Notes: generated by a model from the letters alone, not told the origin. A DNA stretch of 64,000 nt from Nephrocerus scutellatus (GCA_947095585.1 OX352761.1:24395777-24459776); one strand, 5' to 3'. Shown: positions 1 through 11,210, counted from the first letter of the stretch. Program-made: numbers and translations.

Positions 1-1509
1 GTTTGAGAAATATAAGGCCATATTTATGTGGGTATCAAGTTGATAGATCAAAAAAAATTACATGAAACTGAAGTCCGAGTCATATAACACCAACAACAGT
101 TCATGAGATTAAACGTTTACGGTAACCGTACTCGTATAGTTATGAAAATTAACATTCTCTTTAAATGGCACAGAAGTTCCAATATTATACCTTCAGTAAT
201 GATAGTAGTAAAGATTTGAATTTAAAAACATCACGGTCGTATTTGGCTCTACAACTGGGGTCTGAGATCGCGCAAACAATCTAACCACCAGTTCCAATTT
301 CGAGCCGATGTCATCCAGATGAAAGTTTATAACCTCGGTCAAATTGTTGTTGTAGCAGCGCCACGTGTGTTAAACCTATTGCTGGGTGATACACTGGAGT
401 CTTTTCGGTGCGTAGAAACCGAAAGAAAGGCCCAATTGTAGAGACCTAAAATGGCATGGACTGTGAAATACGTCTACAAGCTCTTATATTACAGGACGAA
501 AACCGGACCAGTATTTTTAAACAGATCCATGACTTGGCTGCTCCACCATCTCCATCTCCATCTGGCTTCGCCGCCTGTAAACATTGAAGAATCCAGAGCA
601 TTTACGAGATCGGTGAGTGGTACAAGGCGTTCGATGGATATTTTTTTTATCAAACATGGATTTATTTTTGGCATTTGATTTCTTCTCTAGCTCTACAGTA
701 ATCCAAAAATTTCAACTTGGCTTGGTCATAGTCAACCCACAAAGCCGTGTCCGTTTTTTTGTGAATGTATTTTCCTTACGGGGCCTTAAAGTCTATATTT
801 CTTACAAAGATTTCGAATATCGAGCAAATACGAAGTTGTTTCGTGGTTATTATAAACCATATGAAGTCTTTTTTGACTTTATAATAATAATAATTTTCGG
901 ACAAAGATGGTTTAAATGCAGTTTTATCTATTGATCATCAATTTAAAATCAATTTGAACCCCTAAACACGTATATAAATTTAGTCTCGTACTTTTAAGAC
1001 CACCTATGTATGTCATAATAAGAGGAAAAAAATGAACAAAAAAAAAAAACAATTACCAAGGTATTATAATTCGAAACAACAATCAATAAACAGCATAACG
1101 ATTTATTATGAATATCGTCATGATTATTGCCATTTATTACTTACAATTGTGTGTTATTAAATAGTAGATGTACAACAAGCAACAACAAAACACTTAACTA
1201 TTAACAAAACAAAACTAAGTTCATCAACAAAGTAAAGAAGTTTGATATTATCAGAACAGCAAAAAAAAATATCGTAACGCGAAAGTTATGTTAAGATGTT
1301 AGCGCCATTTAGTGCAAAATCAAACGAAAAATAAACATTTGCGTAGGTAAGCTACACAATTGTTTTGAAATTTTCAGAGATGACTTTTCTTTAATTCTGT
1401 AAAAACTAGCTGGATCTTATTTAATTGACGGAGTTTCTTTCTATTTTGACACAATTAAAAACGTTTAAATCTTTGAATGATGTTCTATATAATTGCTGTC
1501 TTCGCTTTA
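1..1509. other. AT-rich non-coding stretch
   Basis: No coding region is convincing here; the short open frames lack codon bias or recognisable motifs. The only identifiable piece is a LINE tail at 232-345, listed separately. Homopolymer A and T runs and ATT-rich DNA dominate 950-1500. Confidence 0.6.
232..345 (-). repeat. 3' end fragment of RTE/CFDP2-like LINE
   Basis: Read on the minus strand, this ends in the same TTGTAGAGCCAAATA motif that closes the longer copy of this LINE family near 3450-3471 and the fragments at 30268 and 42193. The segment before it resembles the last codons of that element, including the region encoding a Trp-Arg-Asp motif. It is a short decayed 3' truncation relic with no coding capacity. 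Confidence 0.5.
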
Positions 1510-1529
1510 TTATTTTCCTTTTATTGTTA

Positions 1530-1790
1530 TTATTATTTTTTTTTTGAGGAACTTATTCCGATAGTGGCGGTCAGCCACCAGCAGAATAGGGGGAATAACA
1601 CAAAATGCATCAGAATTGAAAGTGGCCGTAACTATCTCTGACTGGTGGAACGCTGTGGAAGTGCGATCAAACCTCCACGTGGTGGCCGCTGGTAATTTTC
1701 CTCCAATACAGGCAGAGCGAAATGATCGGGCTAGTCTCTTCAAATTTAGGTTGGCGCGAGGCCAATAACCAATAATTATTATTAAGTAAG
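1530..1790 (+). repeat. Probable retroelement 3' end with ATT/TAA-rich tail
   Basis: A GC-richer block inside AT-rich DNA ends in GGCGCGAGGCCAATAACC followed by AATTATTATTAA. That layout, a unique 3' sequence followed by a short simple-repeat tail, is typical of a non-LTR retrotransposon or a SINE using its 3' end. No protein domain is visible. The family is unassigned. Confidence 0.35.
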
Positions 1791-1860
1791 TAAGATGTAA
1801 AAATCATTCTGGGAGATATGATTGCTAAAATAGGTAGGGAGCCAGTATTCAGGCAGTAGA

Positions 1861-3471
1861 TTGGCCACCCATAGCTTACACGAGAATAATAATGACAATC
1901 GACAACGAATCATAGAGATGGCAGCAAGCAATAATTTGGTTGTTGCGAGTACAAGGTTTGCGCGTAAAAATATCCACAAAGCCACCTGGGTAACTCCTGA
2001 TGGAGCCACTCGCAACCACATAGACCACGTGTTGATAGACCACCGCCACAACCCGAACCTGATGACGGTACGAACGTACCGAGGTGCCAACGTCGACTCG
2101 GACCACTATCTTGTTGGTATGGTGCTTCGACCGCGGATTGCATCATCACGAAAGACTGCATCCGCGAATCAGATTCGAGTCAACACGGCTGCCCTTCGCA
2201 ACGAAGAGACCAGAAACAACTACGGTCGAGCGATAGGGTCGCCCTAAATGAAGGGAGAGTAAGTCCTGGAGCTGAAATGCCGGGCGTAGAAGAGAAATGG
2301 ACACGCCTTAAGAATACTGTCTAGTTCTGCTGACTCCATCTTAGGTAGTAGTCGTAAAGATTGGAACGACTGGTTCGATGATGAATGTACGCTAGCTAAT
2401 GAACTTCGCAACAATCTCAACAATCTCATAGAACGCGGCCACTCGCAGATGAATATAAAGAGCTCAAAAGATATGAAAAAACAGTTCACCGGCATATGAA
2501 AAAACAGTTCACCGGCGAAAGAAAGCAGACTGGGAGAAGGATCTCGTTTGTGAACTAGAACAGTACAGAGAGCAAGGACCGCACCAGGCGCGGAAGTTCT
2601 ACCAAAGAGTCCGCGGTATGACGCAATATACACCGCGTTGCACATACTGCAAAGGTAATCTGATCGCCGATCTCAAAAACATCTTAGAGCGATGGAAAGA
2701 GCACTTTCATAAGTTGCTAAATGGCCAGCTAACTGGGGAATTGGAGGCTTCACCAATGACCGAAGACCATACTATACTGCCGCCACCAACTATAGAAGAT
2801 AAATCCGCTCAAAAATAATAAGGCCCCGGGATCAGATGGGATCTCAGCGGAACTAGGTCCTCTTCAACCTGGCGTTGGGGAAAGTGGGCCGAGACTCTGA
2901 CGTAACGGCGAGAGGAACAATCCTCTATAAGTCCATTCAGATACTGGCTTACGCAGACGATCTTGACATCGTTGGTAGAAACCCAAGAGCTGTACAGGAA
3001 GCTTTCATCCAGATCAAGCAGCCGGCACGAAATCTGGGGCTGCACATAAATGAGAGCAAAACAAAGTACATGATGGCCACGTCTGCGAGTAGAAGATCCA
3101 ACATTGGTCCTACAATTAAAATAGTGGAGCGCGAAGTTGAAGTAGTGCAATCCTTTAACTATTTCGGGTCAACTGTAGCAGCCGATAACAAAACCTACTA
3201 TAGTCTGTCAAGACTCTTCAAATGCAGGAACTTAACCAAAACATCCAAGCTGCTGGTATATAAGGCAATTGTCATAACAGTACTTTCATATGGATCCGAG
3301 ACTTGGGTGCTTAGCAAAAAGCATTTTGAGAAAAGTCTTACGGATAATTGTTGGGAGAAAGGACGATTCCGGAGACTCTATAATGATATACGAGCGTTAC
3401 CGCGATGTCGACATCGTGAAGAGAATTAAGGCCAGGACCGGACCCCGATTGTAGAGCGAAATATGATGATG
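1861..3471 (+). pseudogene. RTE/CFDP2-like non-LTR retrotransposon, decayed copy
   Basis: This is a broken polyprotein. Codons from about 1861 to 2247 encode the end of an APE-type endonuclease: a TWVTPDGATRNHIDHVLID block, then an RTYRGANVDSDHYLV block holding the catalytic SDH motif. A frameshifted linker follows. From 2929 the frame resumes with the reverse transcriptase palm (LAYADDLDIVG, active-site YADD near 2949-2960), an ESKTKYM motif and a FNYFGS block, and runs to about 3429. The fingers and palm between roughly 2820 and 2860 are missing. A 23-bp unit is tandemly duplicated at about 2471-2517. The element ends in TTGTAGAGCGAAATATGATG, giving an (ATG)n tail. The domain order and tail fit the RTE/BovB-type LINEs often annotated as craniofacial development protein 2-like; the exact clade is inferred. 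Confidence 0.8.
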
Positions 3472-3496
3472 AATTTCGATACTATGTAGAAGGGAA

Positions 3497-3677
3497 CAAA
3501 AACACCATTGGACTTTATAAAATACACAACACCAATGAGAAGCAGAATGAGAAGGGCGCTACGCTTTTAGTTTAAAAAAAAACAACAAACAAAAACACCA
3601 TTGGACTTTATAAAATACACAACACCAATGAGAAGCAGAATGAGAAGGGCGCTACGCTTTTAGTTTAAAAAAAAAAC
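3497..3677 (+). repeat. Recent tandem duplication, two units of about 93 bp
   Basis: A block beginning AACAAAAACACCATTGGACT and ending in TTTAGTTT plus an A-run is present twice in direct succession. Apart from the junction and the length of the A-run the units look identical. They sit just after the LINE 3' end. No coding potential. Confidence 0.85.
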
Positions 3678-4150
3678 AACCCATAAAAATTAAAATTTTT
3701 CTTGTAAATTCTCTAATCGGGGATACACACGTGCTCGTTTTGTGGCAAAATCATCCACCAAATGACGCAGCGGCAGCGAACAGCGCTGCTCACAAAGCAC
3801 AGAGCTCAGACTTTGCGGTGATCTGATGCGATATAGCGATATTTAAATAATTGTAAATTGGGGTCCCCAAGGGGCCGATCGCTCCAAAAAGTGTTTTCCG
3901 TTGAAGACACACATGTGTACAAAATTTAAAGAAAATCCGGTAAATTTTGTAAAATATTTGTATGGGAGCCCCCCAAACCCGAGGTCCGAGGGCCTCAAAT
4001 TTTAATAGAAAGTATTGTCACCGGAAATATACATGTGTGCAAAATTTCAATAAAATCGGGCCATGGGAAGTGGGCTAAAAATTGATCAGAAAATCTGACC
4101 AGCCAGCCAGCCAGCCACTTGCACGCGAAGTTAATATAGAAAATTTAAAA
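3678..4150 (-). mobile_element. Family H interspersed element (copy 1)
   Basis: In minus orientation it starts at AATTTTCTATATTAACTTCG near 4146, passes a CTGG-type microsatellite at 4097-4118 and the conserved TTTTAGCCCACTTCCCATGG block, and ends in AATTTTTATGGGTTGTTTTT near 3678. Other copies lie at 8673, 9660, 18671, 20805, 24002, 24770, 38606, 39443 and 59559. No ORF. The fixed ends, microsatellite near the 5' end and lack of coding capacity suggest a non-autonomous DNA element, possibly Helentron-associated (HINE/DINE-like); that class is an inference. Confidence 0.7.
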
Positions 4151-4252
4151 AGAAGCCGATTGCTACGTGCGACAAGGGTCACCGGTTGAAGCGCCTTGTT
4201 TCCTAATCTAAAAAAATTTAACTTTTCTCCCTTTAAATTTATTATTCTCTCC

Positions 4253-4282
<30 letters not shown>
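4253..4282 (+). repeat. (ATA)n microsatellite
   Basis: About nine perfect ATA repeats. Confidence 0.9.
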
Positions 4283-4283
<1 letters not shown>

Positions 4284-5257
4284 TTGTCGTAACAGACTGT
4301 TGTGGTCCAGGGCCTAGCTTCTCGCGACCATCCCTGTTGTGCTTTTTATATTTTTGCAAACAACTTCAAGCGACCTACAATTAAAAGCCATATCCTAAAG
4401 CCGATTCGAAAACAGTTAATACTTTCGTATGTTTGTCAGTCATTCGTTAGTTTATTGGGTACTTGGAAAAAAAAACATTTTTTTATGCAAATACATTTTT
4501 TTTCTTCCAGTCAAGTCATCTCTTTAAATTTACAAATTTTTTGCAACTACAACTACTGTCCTCAGCACGGATGTCTAATTTTGCAGAAAATGGCTGAAGC
4601 ATAAAACAAACAAACACACAAATTATAATGCATTGCAATCTCCAATGTTATTAGTACTAAGTTTAAACAAAGTTTACTGTTTTTGTTCATAGTAACTTTT
4701 TTCGGTTTATAACTTTTTTACAATAAAATACAAGTATGTATTTTATCATACATACATACATCAAAGAAAGAAAAGGAAAGAATATTTAGTCTTTCCACAA
4801 TGAACAAACAACTCAAACACTTGAAAATGACAAATTTTACACAAATATTTTTTATACATTACGGTTTTGTTGTATTTTATTCAAACAAATATAATATTTA
4901 AACTTGTGTCGTTCTGATTAGTCAAATAAAAATGTTGCAAACACAAATTTTACACTCAATACTAGTAATTTGAATTTCTCTCAAGATTACTTTTAAACAT
5001 TTAAAACAAGACATCCGTTTTAGAATATAAAATAACGTGGCAATTTAGTTATTAGTAAAAGTGTTTAAATTTGACTAAAATATGTTTAACAAAAAAAAAG
5101 AAAAAAAACATTAAAAAAAATATAATATTGAATCGAATTGTATTTATTAAAGTATGACAAACCAAAAATACATATAATAATATATACATACTATCATCAT
5201 CGGTACATATATTATATCGAATATTAATTAGTTTTTGTTTTACTATACGATCTTTGG
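4283..5257. other. AT-rich intergenic DNA, nothing recognised
   Basis: AT-rich with many A/T homopolymers. I see no coding exon, RNA gene or repeat with a partner elsewhere in the window. Confidence 0.5.
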
Positions 5258-5263
5258 TTTATT
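5258..5263 (-). promoter_or_regulatory. Possible polyadenylation signal AATAAA
   Basis: AATAAA on the minus strand, about 55 bp past the stop codon of the 82-codon frame at 5317-5565. In such AT-rich DNA the hexamer can occur by chance, so support is weak. Confidence 0.3.
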
Positions 5264-5316
5264 TTGGGAAACAACAAAGGAATTACTGTTCTAGGGTATT
5301 AATTTGAATAGTATCT

Positions 5317-5565
5317 TTAAACCAACAGCGATCTAATATATGTTTTCTGGTAGCTGCATTCCCAGCAACACTTTAACTCCTCCTGGAGCATAAGGCAACA
5401 ACAAGTTTCTTTCATCTCCCCCGGTTCGCGGTAAGATGCTTTAGCTATGGCCACGATCGCATATTCATATTGTTCTTGACTTCCCAACTTGCATTTCACC
5501 CTAAGGATTCCATTCGAAGGACTGCTTTGCTTGTTTTCGTCTGGTTTCTTCGTTGTATGACCCAT
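5317..5565 (-). CDS. Hypothetical small protein, 82 aa
   Basis: This complete ATG-to-stop frame has unusually balanced, gene-like composition for its surroundings. The N-terminal 20 residues are polar (Lys, Glu, Ser). The remainder is compact and cysteine-rich, with CCC near residues 55-57, then CC and C around 67-71, and Tyr/Glu-rich segments. There is no signal peptide or transmembrane stretch. I do not recognise the family and assign no function. The start is ATG at 5563-5565, directly beside the left end of repeat family K, so the promoter would lie inside a repeat unless this is really the last exon of a longer gene. An AATAAA follows the stop by about 55 bp. It could be an orphan gene, a terminal exon or a captured exon. 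A chance frame remains possible. Confidence 0.4.
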   Translation of the reverse strand: MGHTTKKPDENKQSSPSNGILRVKCKLGSQEQYEYAIVAIAKASYREPGEMKETCCCLMLQEELKCCWECSYQKTYIRSLLV

Positions 5566-5584
5566 CCAGCGTTAATTTATTTTC

Positions 5585-6460
5585 TTTATTAAAAACTTTT
5601 ATTTAACTTGACGACCCCTTTTTGTCTGTATTGTTGACCACTTTGAGGTCTTTTTTAACCACCTTCCACACGACATAGAAGGCTGAAATGTCAGGGGTCC
5701 ATTTTGATATCATACTTTTGACGCGTGTGGCGCTTGTGAAGCGTGGAAAAGAGAAAATTCTTTGATATAGCCCCGACCTCAAAAACAGATATTTTGGTGA
5801 AAAACGAAGTGTCGCGTGTGGCGCGTGTGATGGGTTAAAATTTTGTTTTCGACTTCTGTGAGGTCCTTTTTAATCAACTTTCTCACGACCTAGAGAGTTG
5901 AAATTTTATAAGTTTCTAAGTCCATAATAGCATTTTCTATATTCCAAGTATGACACGAGTCGGGTTGAAATTTTTGTTTTTTTCGACTTCTTTGAGGTCC
6001 TTTTTAACCAACTTCCACACGACCACGACACGAGAGCTGAAATTTTGTAGGTGTCTTAGTCCAAAATAGTATTTTTTATATTCAGAGTATGACGCGTGTG
6101 GCGCTTGTGATGGGTTAAAATTTTTTTTCGACTTTTGAGGTCCTTTTTAACCACCTACCAAAAAAGCATTTTTTATATTCCACGTATGACGCGTGTCACG
6201 TTTCGCATGTGAAACGGGTGATGGTTTGAAATTGCGCCATTTTCTCGTTTTTGAGGTCTTTTTTAACCACCATACGCACGACCAAGAATACTGAAATTTT
6301 GTGAGCTTGGAAAAACGAAAATTCTTTGAAATAGCCCCGACCTCAAAAACAGATATTTTGGCGTTTATTACCAAATTATAAACGACTGTGTGGCGTGTTT
6401 CGATGTATGTATAAACGTTTAAACCCGAAAAACGAAGTTTTTTTACATTTACTTGTTTGT
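5585..6460 (+). repeat. Family K element with internal minisatellite (copy 1)
   Basis: Begins AAAAACTTTTATTTAACTTG and ends with CCCGAAAAACGAAGTTTTTT. Between these, a unit of very roughly 150 bp recurs about four times: a GAGGTCCTTTTTAACCACC start, a GAGCTGAAATTTTG middle and a GACGCGTGTGGCGCGTGTGA-like end. A second copy lies at 35970-36550, and a short inverted relative at 7216-7440. No ORF. Class unknown; non-autonomous DNA element or satellite-bearing Helitron are both possible. Confidence 0.65.
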
Positions 6461-6836
6461 TTTTAAAGTTATATTTTTTTTGACGCGCTTAGTAGATGGC
6501 TGTCCGAGAAGATGCGGATATGACATTCCTCTTCAGCTTCCCCGAGGGGACCACTGTATCTTTTCGATGGGTTTAATACTTGGTAAAACTCGGCGGATAA
6601 ATAGGACAAGGCTTCTATATTACTTAGAATGTCTAGAATGGGCACTGTCTTCGTATTTAGCAGCCTGGTCGTGCACTACAGGACCTTGATGTTCCTGGGA
6701 TAGTTTCTATTCTAGGCGGCCTAGGATATCGTGCTATCCTAGTGACAAATGATGGGGTTCGAGGCTCCGGACGATGTTTTATCAGTGACAAAACTTGTGT
6801 AAAAAAACTTCAATAAAAAACCTGTCTCTTTTGAAG
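6461..6836. other. Unassigned spacer
   Basis: Moderately GC-balanced DNA with a 78-codon open frame (6453-6689) that shows no recognised domain. I cannot support a gene here. Confidence 0.4.
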
Positions 6837-7215
6837 GTGGTATTTTGGGAGTGTTTTGAGGGGTCTCTTGGAGGGTATTTTTTGTAGTCTTTTGGGAATC
6901 TTTTGGGAGTCTTTTTTGAGTCCTTTGGAGACTTTTTGGGAGTTTTTTGAGGATCTTTTAGGAGTCTTTTGAGGGCATTTTGTGAGCCTTTTTTGGTGTC
7001 TTTTAGGGGTCTTTTGAGCATCTTTCGGGGGCCTTTCGAGGATTTTTTTGGGGGTATTTTGAGAGTCCTTTGGGGTTTTTTTGGGAAAACGTTTTTTGAG
7101 AATCTTTTGAGACTCTTTTGGTGGTATTTTGGGAGCCTCTTTGAAAGTCTTAAGAGTCTTTTAAGGGATCTTTGAGGTTTTTTGGTAGTCTTTTTGTGGG
7201 TCTTTTTGGATGTCT
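6837..7215 (+). repeat. Purine/pyrimidine-biased minisatellite, TCTTTTGGGAG-like units
   Basis: Degenerate 11-19 bp units built on GTCTTTTGGGAG run for about 380 bp. The plus strand holds almost only T and G. On the minus strand one frame stays open and would encode a Lys/Pro/Ser-rich chain, a by-product of the repeat. No promoter or family match supports translation. Confidence 0.75.
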
Positions 7216-7440
7216 TTTTAAGATTAACCCACTTTCCATGCATCACACACGCCACATTCGACTTAATACGTAATACACACAAGATCTCAGAAATGGTAAA
7301 CGACAGACGACACTGAGCTGATCGCAAAATTTCAGCTCTTTATGTCGGGTGAAAGATGGTTAAAAAGGATTTCAAAGAAGTTGAAAGATGCGACAGACAG
7401 GAAAAGTCAAATTATATAAAAGTTTTTATTGAACGCGCAT
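7216..7440 (-). repeat. Family K fragment (inverted)
   Basis: The reverse complement of 7360-7440 matches the start of the family K element at 5585 (AAAAACTTTTAT ... ACTTCTTTGA ... TCCTTTTTAACC), and 7310-7340 carries the GAGCTGAAATTTTG block. With the copy at 5585-6460 it brackets the minisatellite at 6837-7215 in inverted orientation. Confidence 0.5.
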
Positions 7441-7449
7441 TGAAATAAC

Positions 7450-8650
7450 CACAAAGCCCCAATGGCTGCTGGGTATCGTCTGATGTCTGATCAAGCAAGC
7501 CCATCACAAATAGTTAGACCGCGTGCCGCCTCTATTATGACAAAAAAAGAAGACCATTTGGTAATGGCTGCCAAATCTTCATTTAAACGACAAACATGAT
7601 CCTCTATAAAGCCTTTGGGCCTCGAAAAGTAAATTTAAACGTCATCAGCATAAAGGTGAAAGTTGCAGTTTTTAAGAACCCCTGTTAAGTCTTTTATATA
7701 AATACAAAATAGAACCGGTCCAAAAGTAAGCCTTGTGGCACACCGGACTCAACGTGGCTATAAAACGGGTAATAATCCTCAATGATTACCCTCTGATACT
7801 TATTTGAGAGTTTTGTGATGTTCTATTCACTTTGTTTGAAAAATCTAAATTTGGTGGTTTTAATAGAACACAAAAACATTTGATCTGGTTTTGTTTTTTG
7901 TTGGGTTGGTTAAAAAATTGGGCGTTTCTACGGGATCCGTATTTACGGTGTTTTTGGTTGCGATTCCGCTAGAATTGAGCCACGCCCTTAAGAATACCAT
8001 GGCTCTGTAGACCTAATTATCACCTTTCATTTGATACCATTAGTTTGGCCACCCACTTTTAAGCACGCCCCTTTTTACACTTTTATGGAAAAGTCTGTTT
8101 TTTACTCTTTCTCCGTCGAGAGGGGGTTCTATTGACCCCATTTGTTAATGGAAGGTATTTTTATTACCTTTCGTATGATACCAATTAACCCCCATACCTC
8201 CTTCTAAATACTTAGAATAACTTAAAATGCATTTTTCTAAAAAAAACCTCAAAACTTTGGATGCACCTAAAGTGGGCGTCTCCACCAAACAAAATGAAAT
8301 GATTCAGATCAAACTATTTGGGTGAATAGAACATCACATAAGTCTTTTAAGAGCTTAACAGAGTTATCTCCAAAACCAAAGTTTAATACAAAGCGTATCA
8401 TGATTTATAGTGTCAAAGCCTTAGAGAAATCAAACAAGCAAAGAATATTTATATGATAATCGTCAAACGAGATTCTGATGGCATCCCTCACTTTTACCAT
8501 CACTGTTTTACAACTATGCTTAAGCCGGAAGCCAGATTGCAGTAGAGACAACAAGTTGTGAGCACTAATATAGGATGTGATCTGTTTTGTAATTAGATTT
8601 TCAAAAACCCACGATATGATACTAATTGGTCGGAACTCGAAAGTCGGACT
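7450..8650 (-). pseudogene. LINE reverse transcriptase relic (Jockey/CR1-type) split by an insertion
   Basis: On the minus strand, 8640-8338 encodes pieces of an RT: a QSGFRLKHSCKT block, then a FDFSKALDTINHDT block, the RT motif containing the first catalytic Asp. After an interruption (7815-8337) it continues at about 7810 with HVESGVPQG, the conserved VPQG motif, then an MLMT remnant where the YADD motif would be. Stops and frameshifts are frequent. Motif order and orientation agree on both sides of the insertion, so this was one element. The clade is not certain. Confidence 0.7.
7815..8337. mobile_element. MITE-like insertion with 16-bp terminal inverted repeats
   Basis: GTGATGTTCTATTCAC at 7815-7830 is exactly complementary to GTGAATAGAACATCAC at 8322-8337. 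The 523-bp unit interrupts the RT relic described above. It has no ORF. A GGGCGTTTCTACGG / GGGCGTCTCCACC pair near the two ends is in direct, not inverted, orientation. I could not identify a clear target-site duplication. The superfamily is unassigned. Confidence 0.75.
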
Positions 8651-8672
8651 AGAAGCATTTGGTTTTTAAATT

Positions 8673-9580
8673 CTCTATATTAACTTCACTTGCCCGTGGG
8701 TCGGTCGTCGGTCGTCGGTCAGTCGGTCGTCGGTCGTCGGTCGGTCGGTCGTCTGTCGTGGATTCTTGCGATCAATTTTTAACCCACTTCCCATGGCCCG
8801 ATTTTATTGAAATTTTGCACACATGTGTATTTCCGGAGGCAACACTTTCTATTAAATTTTGAGGCCCCTCGGGCTGCGGGGTCGGGGGGCTCCCAAACAA
8901 AAATTTTAAAAAATTTACCCGATTTTCTTCAAATTTTACACACATGTGTATACCCAATAAACAATACTTTTTCGAAAATTTGGTAGTGATCGGGTCCCGG
9001 GTTCGGCCGCAAGGCTCTTATACATTTTTTAAATATCTGTACTGGCATCAGATATTCGTCGCCCTTTATGGACTGTGTGCGGTGTGTGCTGCGCAGTCGG
9101 CTGCGCTGCATGGTTTTGGTGGTGGTGGAGAGAGAGAGAGAAATCTTAGCGCACGCACAAATGAACCCAGCAAATGAAACGAGACATACATGTTTTATGC
9201 TTACTTCAACTTACATTTTTATTTACTGAATTGTATTTTTATTGATGTCGTTTTTTTTGTTGTCGATATCAACTTACAGATAGAACAACAAGTTTTCACA
9301 ATATTCTGTCATTTGGCGTTTTCATAAATTAGTTCAGAGCAGTCAAAGAGTTCTCAAGATAAATGTTCGTGTTTCTTATTTGCTCAGAGTATGAGCGTGC
9401 TCTAAGTGCTCAGAATAAAATGATCTGAGCTTTTTCAATTTTAACATCTGATGTCAAATGTTTGTTTCGATGATTTTCTCCTACAATAAAAAAAAATTGC
9501 CCAGGATCGAGGGGCTCCCATATCAATTTCTGCGATTAGAGAATTTAGTTGAAAAATTTTAATTTTTATGGGTTGTTTTT
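8673..9580 (+). mobile_element. Family H element, near full length (copy 2)
   Basis: It runs from TTAAATTCTCTATATTAACT at the left, through a (GGTC)-rich microsatellite at 8699-8756 and the AACCCACTTCCCATGGCCCG block, to AATTTTTATGGGTTGTTTTT at the right. The copy at 59559-60437 is almost identical throughout, microsatellite phase included. The left end contains TTCTCTA and the right TAGAGAATTT, a short subterminal inverted repeat. No protein is encoded. Confidence 0.8.
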
Positions 9581-9659
9581 TTTTATATATAATGATGGGA
9601 AATGTTATCTGTAACATTATGGTAGCATTGAAAAATATACTACTTCTCTTTATTGGCTA

Positions 9660-10425
9660 ACCACAATTGCTATTTAACAGCCGTCCTCGATTCTGGGTTA
9701 ATTTTTATTTTTTTTTATTTTTTTATTGTAGGAGAAAATAATCGAAAGAGACATTTGACATCAGTTGTTAAATTTAAAAATGCTCAGATAATTTTATTCT
9801 GCACACTTAGAAATAATGACATTATTAATAACCATGTAAGTGCCGAGTTAAAAATATGGCGACGCAAACTCGTAGTGCTTCCATGAACAGGCAGAATAGA
9901 TTTTGCAATCAAAATCCACCACCAAAACCAAGTAGCGCAGCCGACTGCGCAGCACACACCGCACACTGTCATTAAAGTACGACGGTATCTAATGCCACTT
10001 TATGATATTTAAAAAAATGTATAAGGGCCTCGCGGCCGAACCCGGGGTCCGATCACTACCAAATTTTAGAAAAAGTATTGTTTATTGGGTAAACACACGT
10101 GTGTAAAGTTTGAAATTTTTATTTTAAATTTGTATGGGAGCCCCACGAACCCGTGGCCTGATCGCTTCAAAAATTTTACAAAAAGTTTTGTCCATCGGAG
10201 ATACACATTTGTATAAAATTTTAAGAAAATCGGGTAAATTTTTTAAAATATTTGTACGGCAGCCCCCCGACCAAATTTTAATAGAAAGTATTGTGACCGG
10301 AAATATACATGTGTGCAAAATTTCAATAAAATCGGGCTATGGGAAGTGGGTTAAAAATTGATCAGAAAATCTGACCAGCCAGCCAGCCAGCCACGTGCAC
10401 GCGAAGTTAATATAGAGAATTTAAA
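9660..10425 (-). mobile_element. Family H element (copy 3), inverted beside copy 2
   Basis: Reverse-complement match to copy 2, including the CTCCTACAATAAAAA segment, the GCACACACCGCACA block and the terminal CGCGAAGTTAATATAGAGAA near 10400-10420. It is more diverged from copy 2 than the copy at 59559 is. With copy 2 it forms a long imperfect inverted repeat around a spacer of about 80 bp. Confidence 0.75.
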
Positions 10426-10439
10426 AAGAGAATTTATTT

Positions 10440-11210
10440 GTATATAAATATATATATATATATTTGTGCCTAACTAGCTCTGGAACGCCTTGACCAATTT
10501 CAACCAAACTTGGTATACATATTATTTACTATGTGGAATCAAATATAGGTGCTGGTGGGTAGCGGTTTTTTTGGCTGGGGGAGGCGTGGTAGGCGATTTT
10601 AGTGTCGGACCCACCGTTTTCGGTATCGCCGAGACGAAATAGTGCTGGTAGTACACTCCTCTGGGTGAATCCCCGTAGGGGGGTGGTTGATCGATATTGG
10701 AGTTGATTCTGTGGTTTTCTGGGTCGCTGAGTCGAATGGTGATGGTTAGACAGCTCTAGGGGGATGGGGTCGATAACTGAGTGGTGGGGGGTGAGCGATA
10801 TTAGTGTCGATTTTATGGTTTTCGTGGTCGCTGAGTTGAATGGTGATGGTAAGGCAGCTCTAGGGGGATGGGGTCGATAACTGAGGGGGGGGGGGGTAAC
10901 GAAATTAGTGTCGATTTTATGGTTTTCGTGGCGCTGAGTTGAATGGAAATGGTAAGACAGCTCTAGGGGGATGGGGTCGACACCTGCGGGGGATGTCCGA
11001 TATTAGTGTCCATAGTTCTCGGGGCCATTAATAGTGTTGGTAGGACATTCCTATGGGTGAGTTGTCTCCCCGGAGGGGGGATGGTGACCGATATTAGTGT
11101 CGATCCAATAGTTTTCGGGGCCGCTGAGATAAATAGTGGTGTATAGAATGGTACTCGGCGGCCAATTGGCGACGAATTTGGGGGTAGGACATTGTCGCCC
11201 CTACTTCAAA
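10440..11210 (+). repeat. Helitron-like non-autonomous element with G-rich tandem units
   Basis: It opens with a TATATA run and an AACTAGCTCTGGAACGCCTT segment, resembling the 5' portions of insect Helitron-derived elements. Three or so units of about 115-120 bp follow, each with GGGGGATGGGGTCGATAACT and ATTAGTGTCGATTTTATGGT. The plus strand is strongly G over C. No ORF. The neighbouring helicase relic at 11352 supports a Helitron origin, but the link is inferred. Confidence 0.5.

Noticed and set aside
6782..7327. 181-codon Lys/Pro-rich frame on the minus strand
   Set aside because: Product of the TCTTTTGGGAG minisatellite; the frame is kept open by base bias, not by coding constraint.
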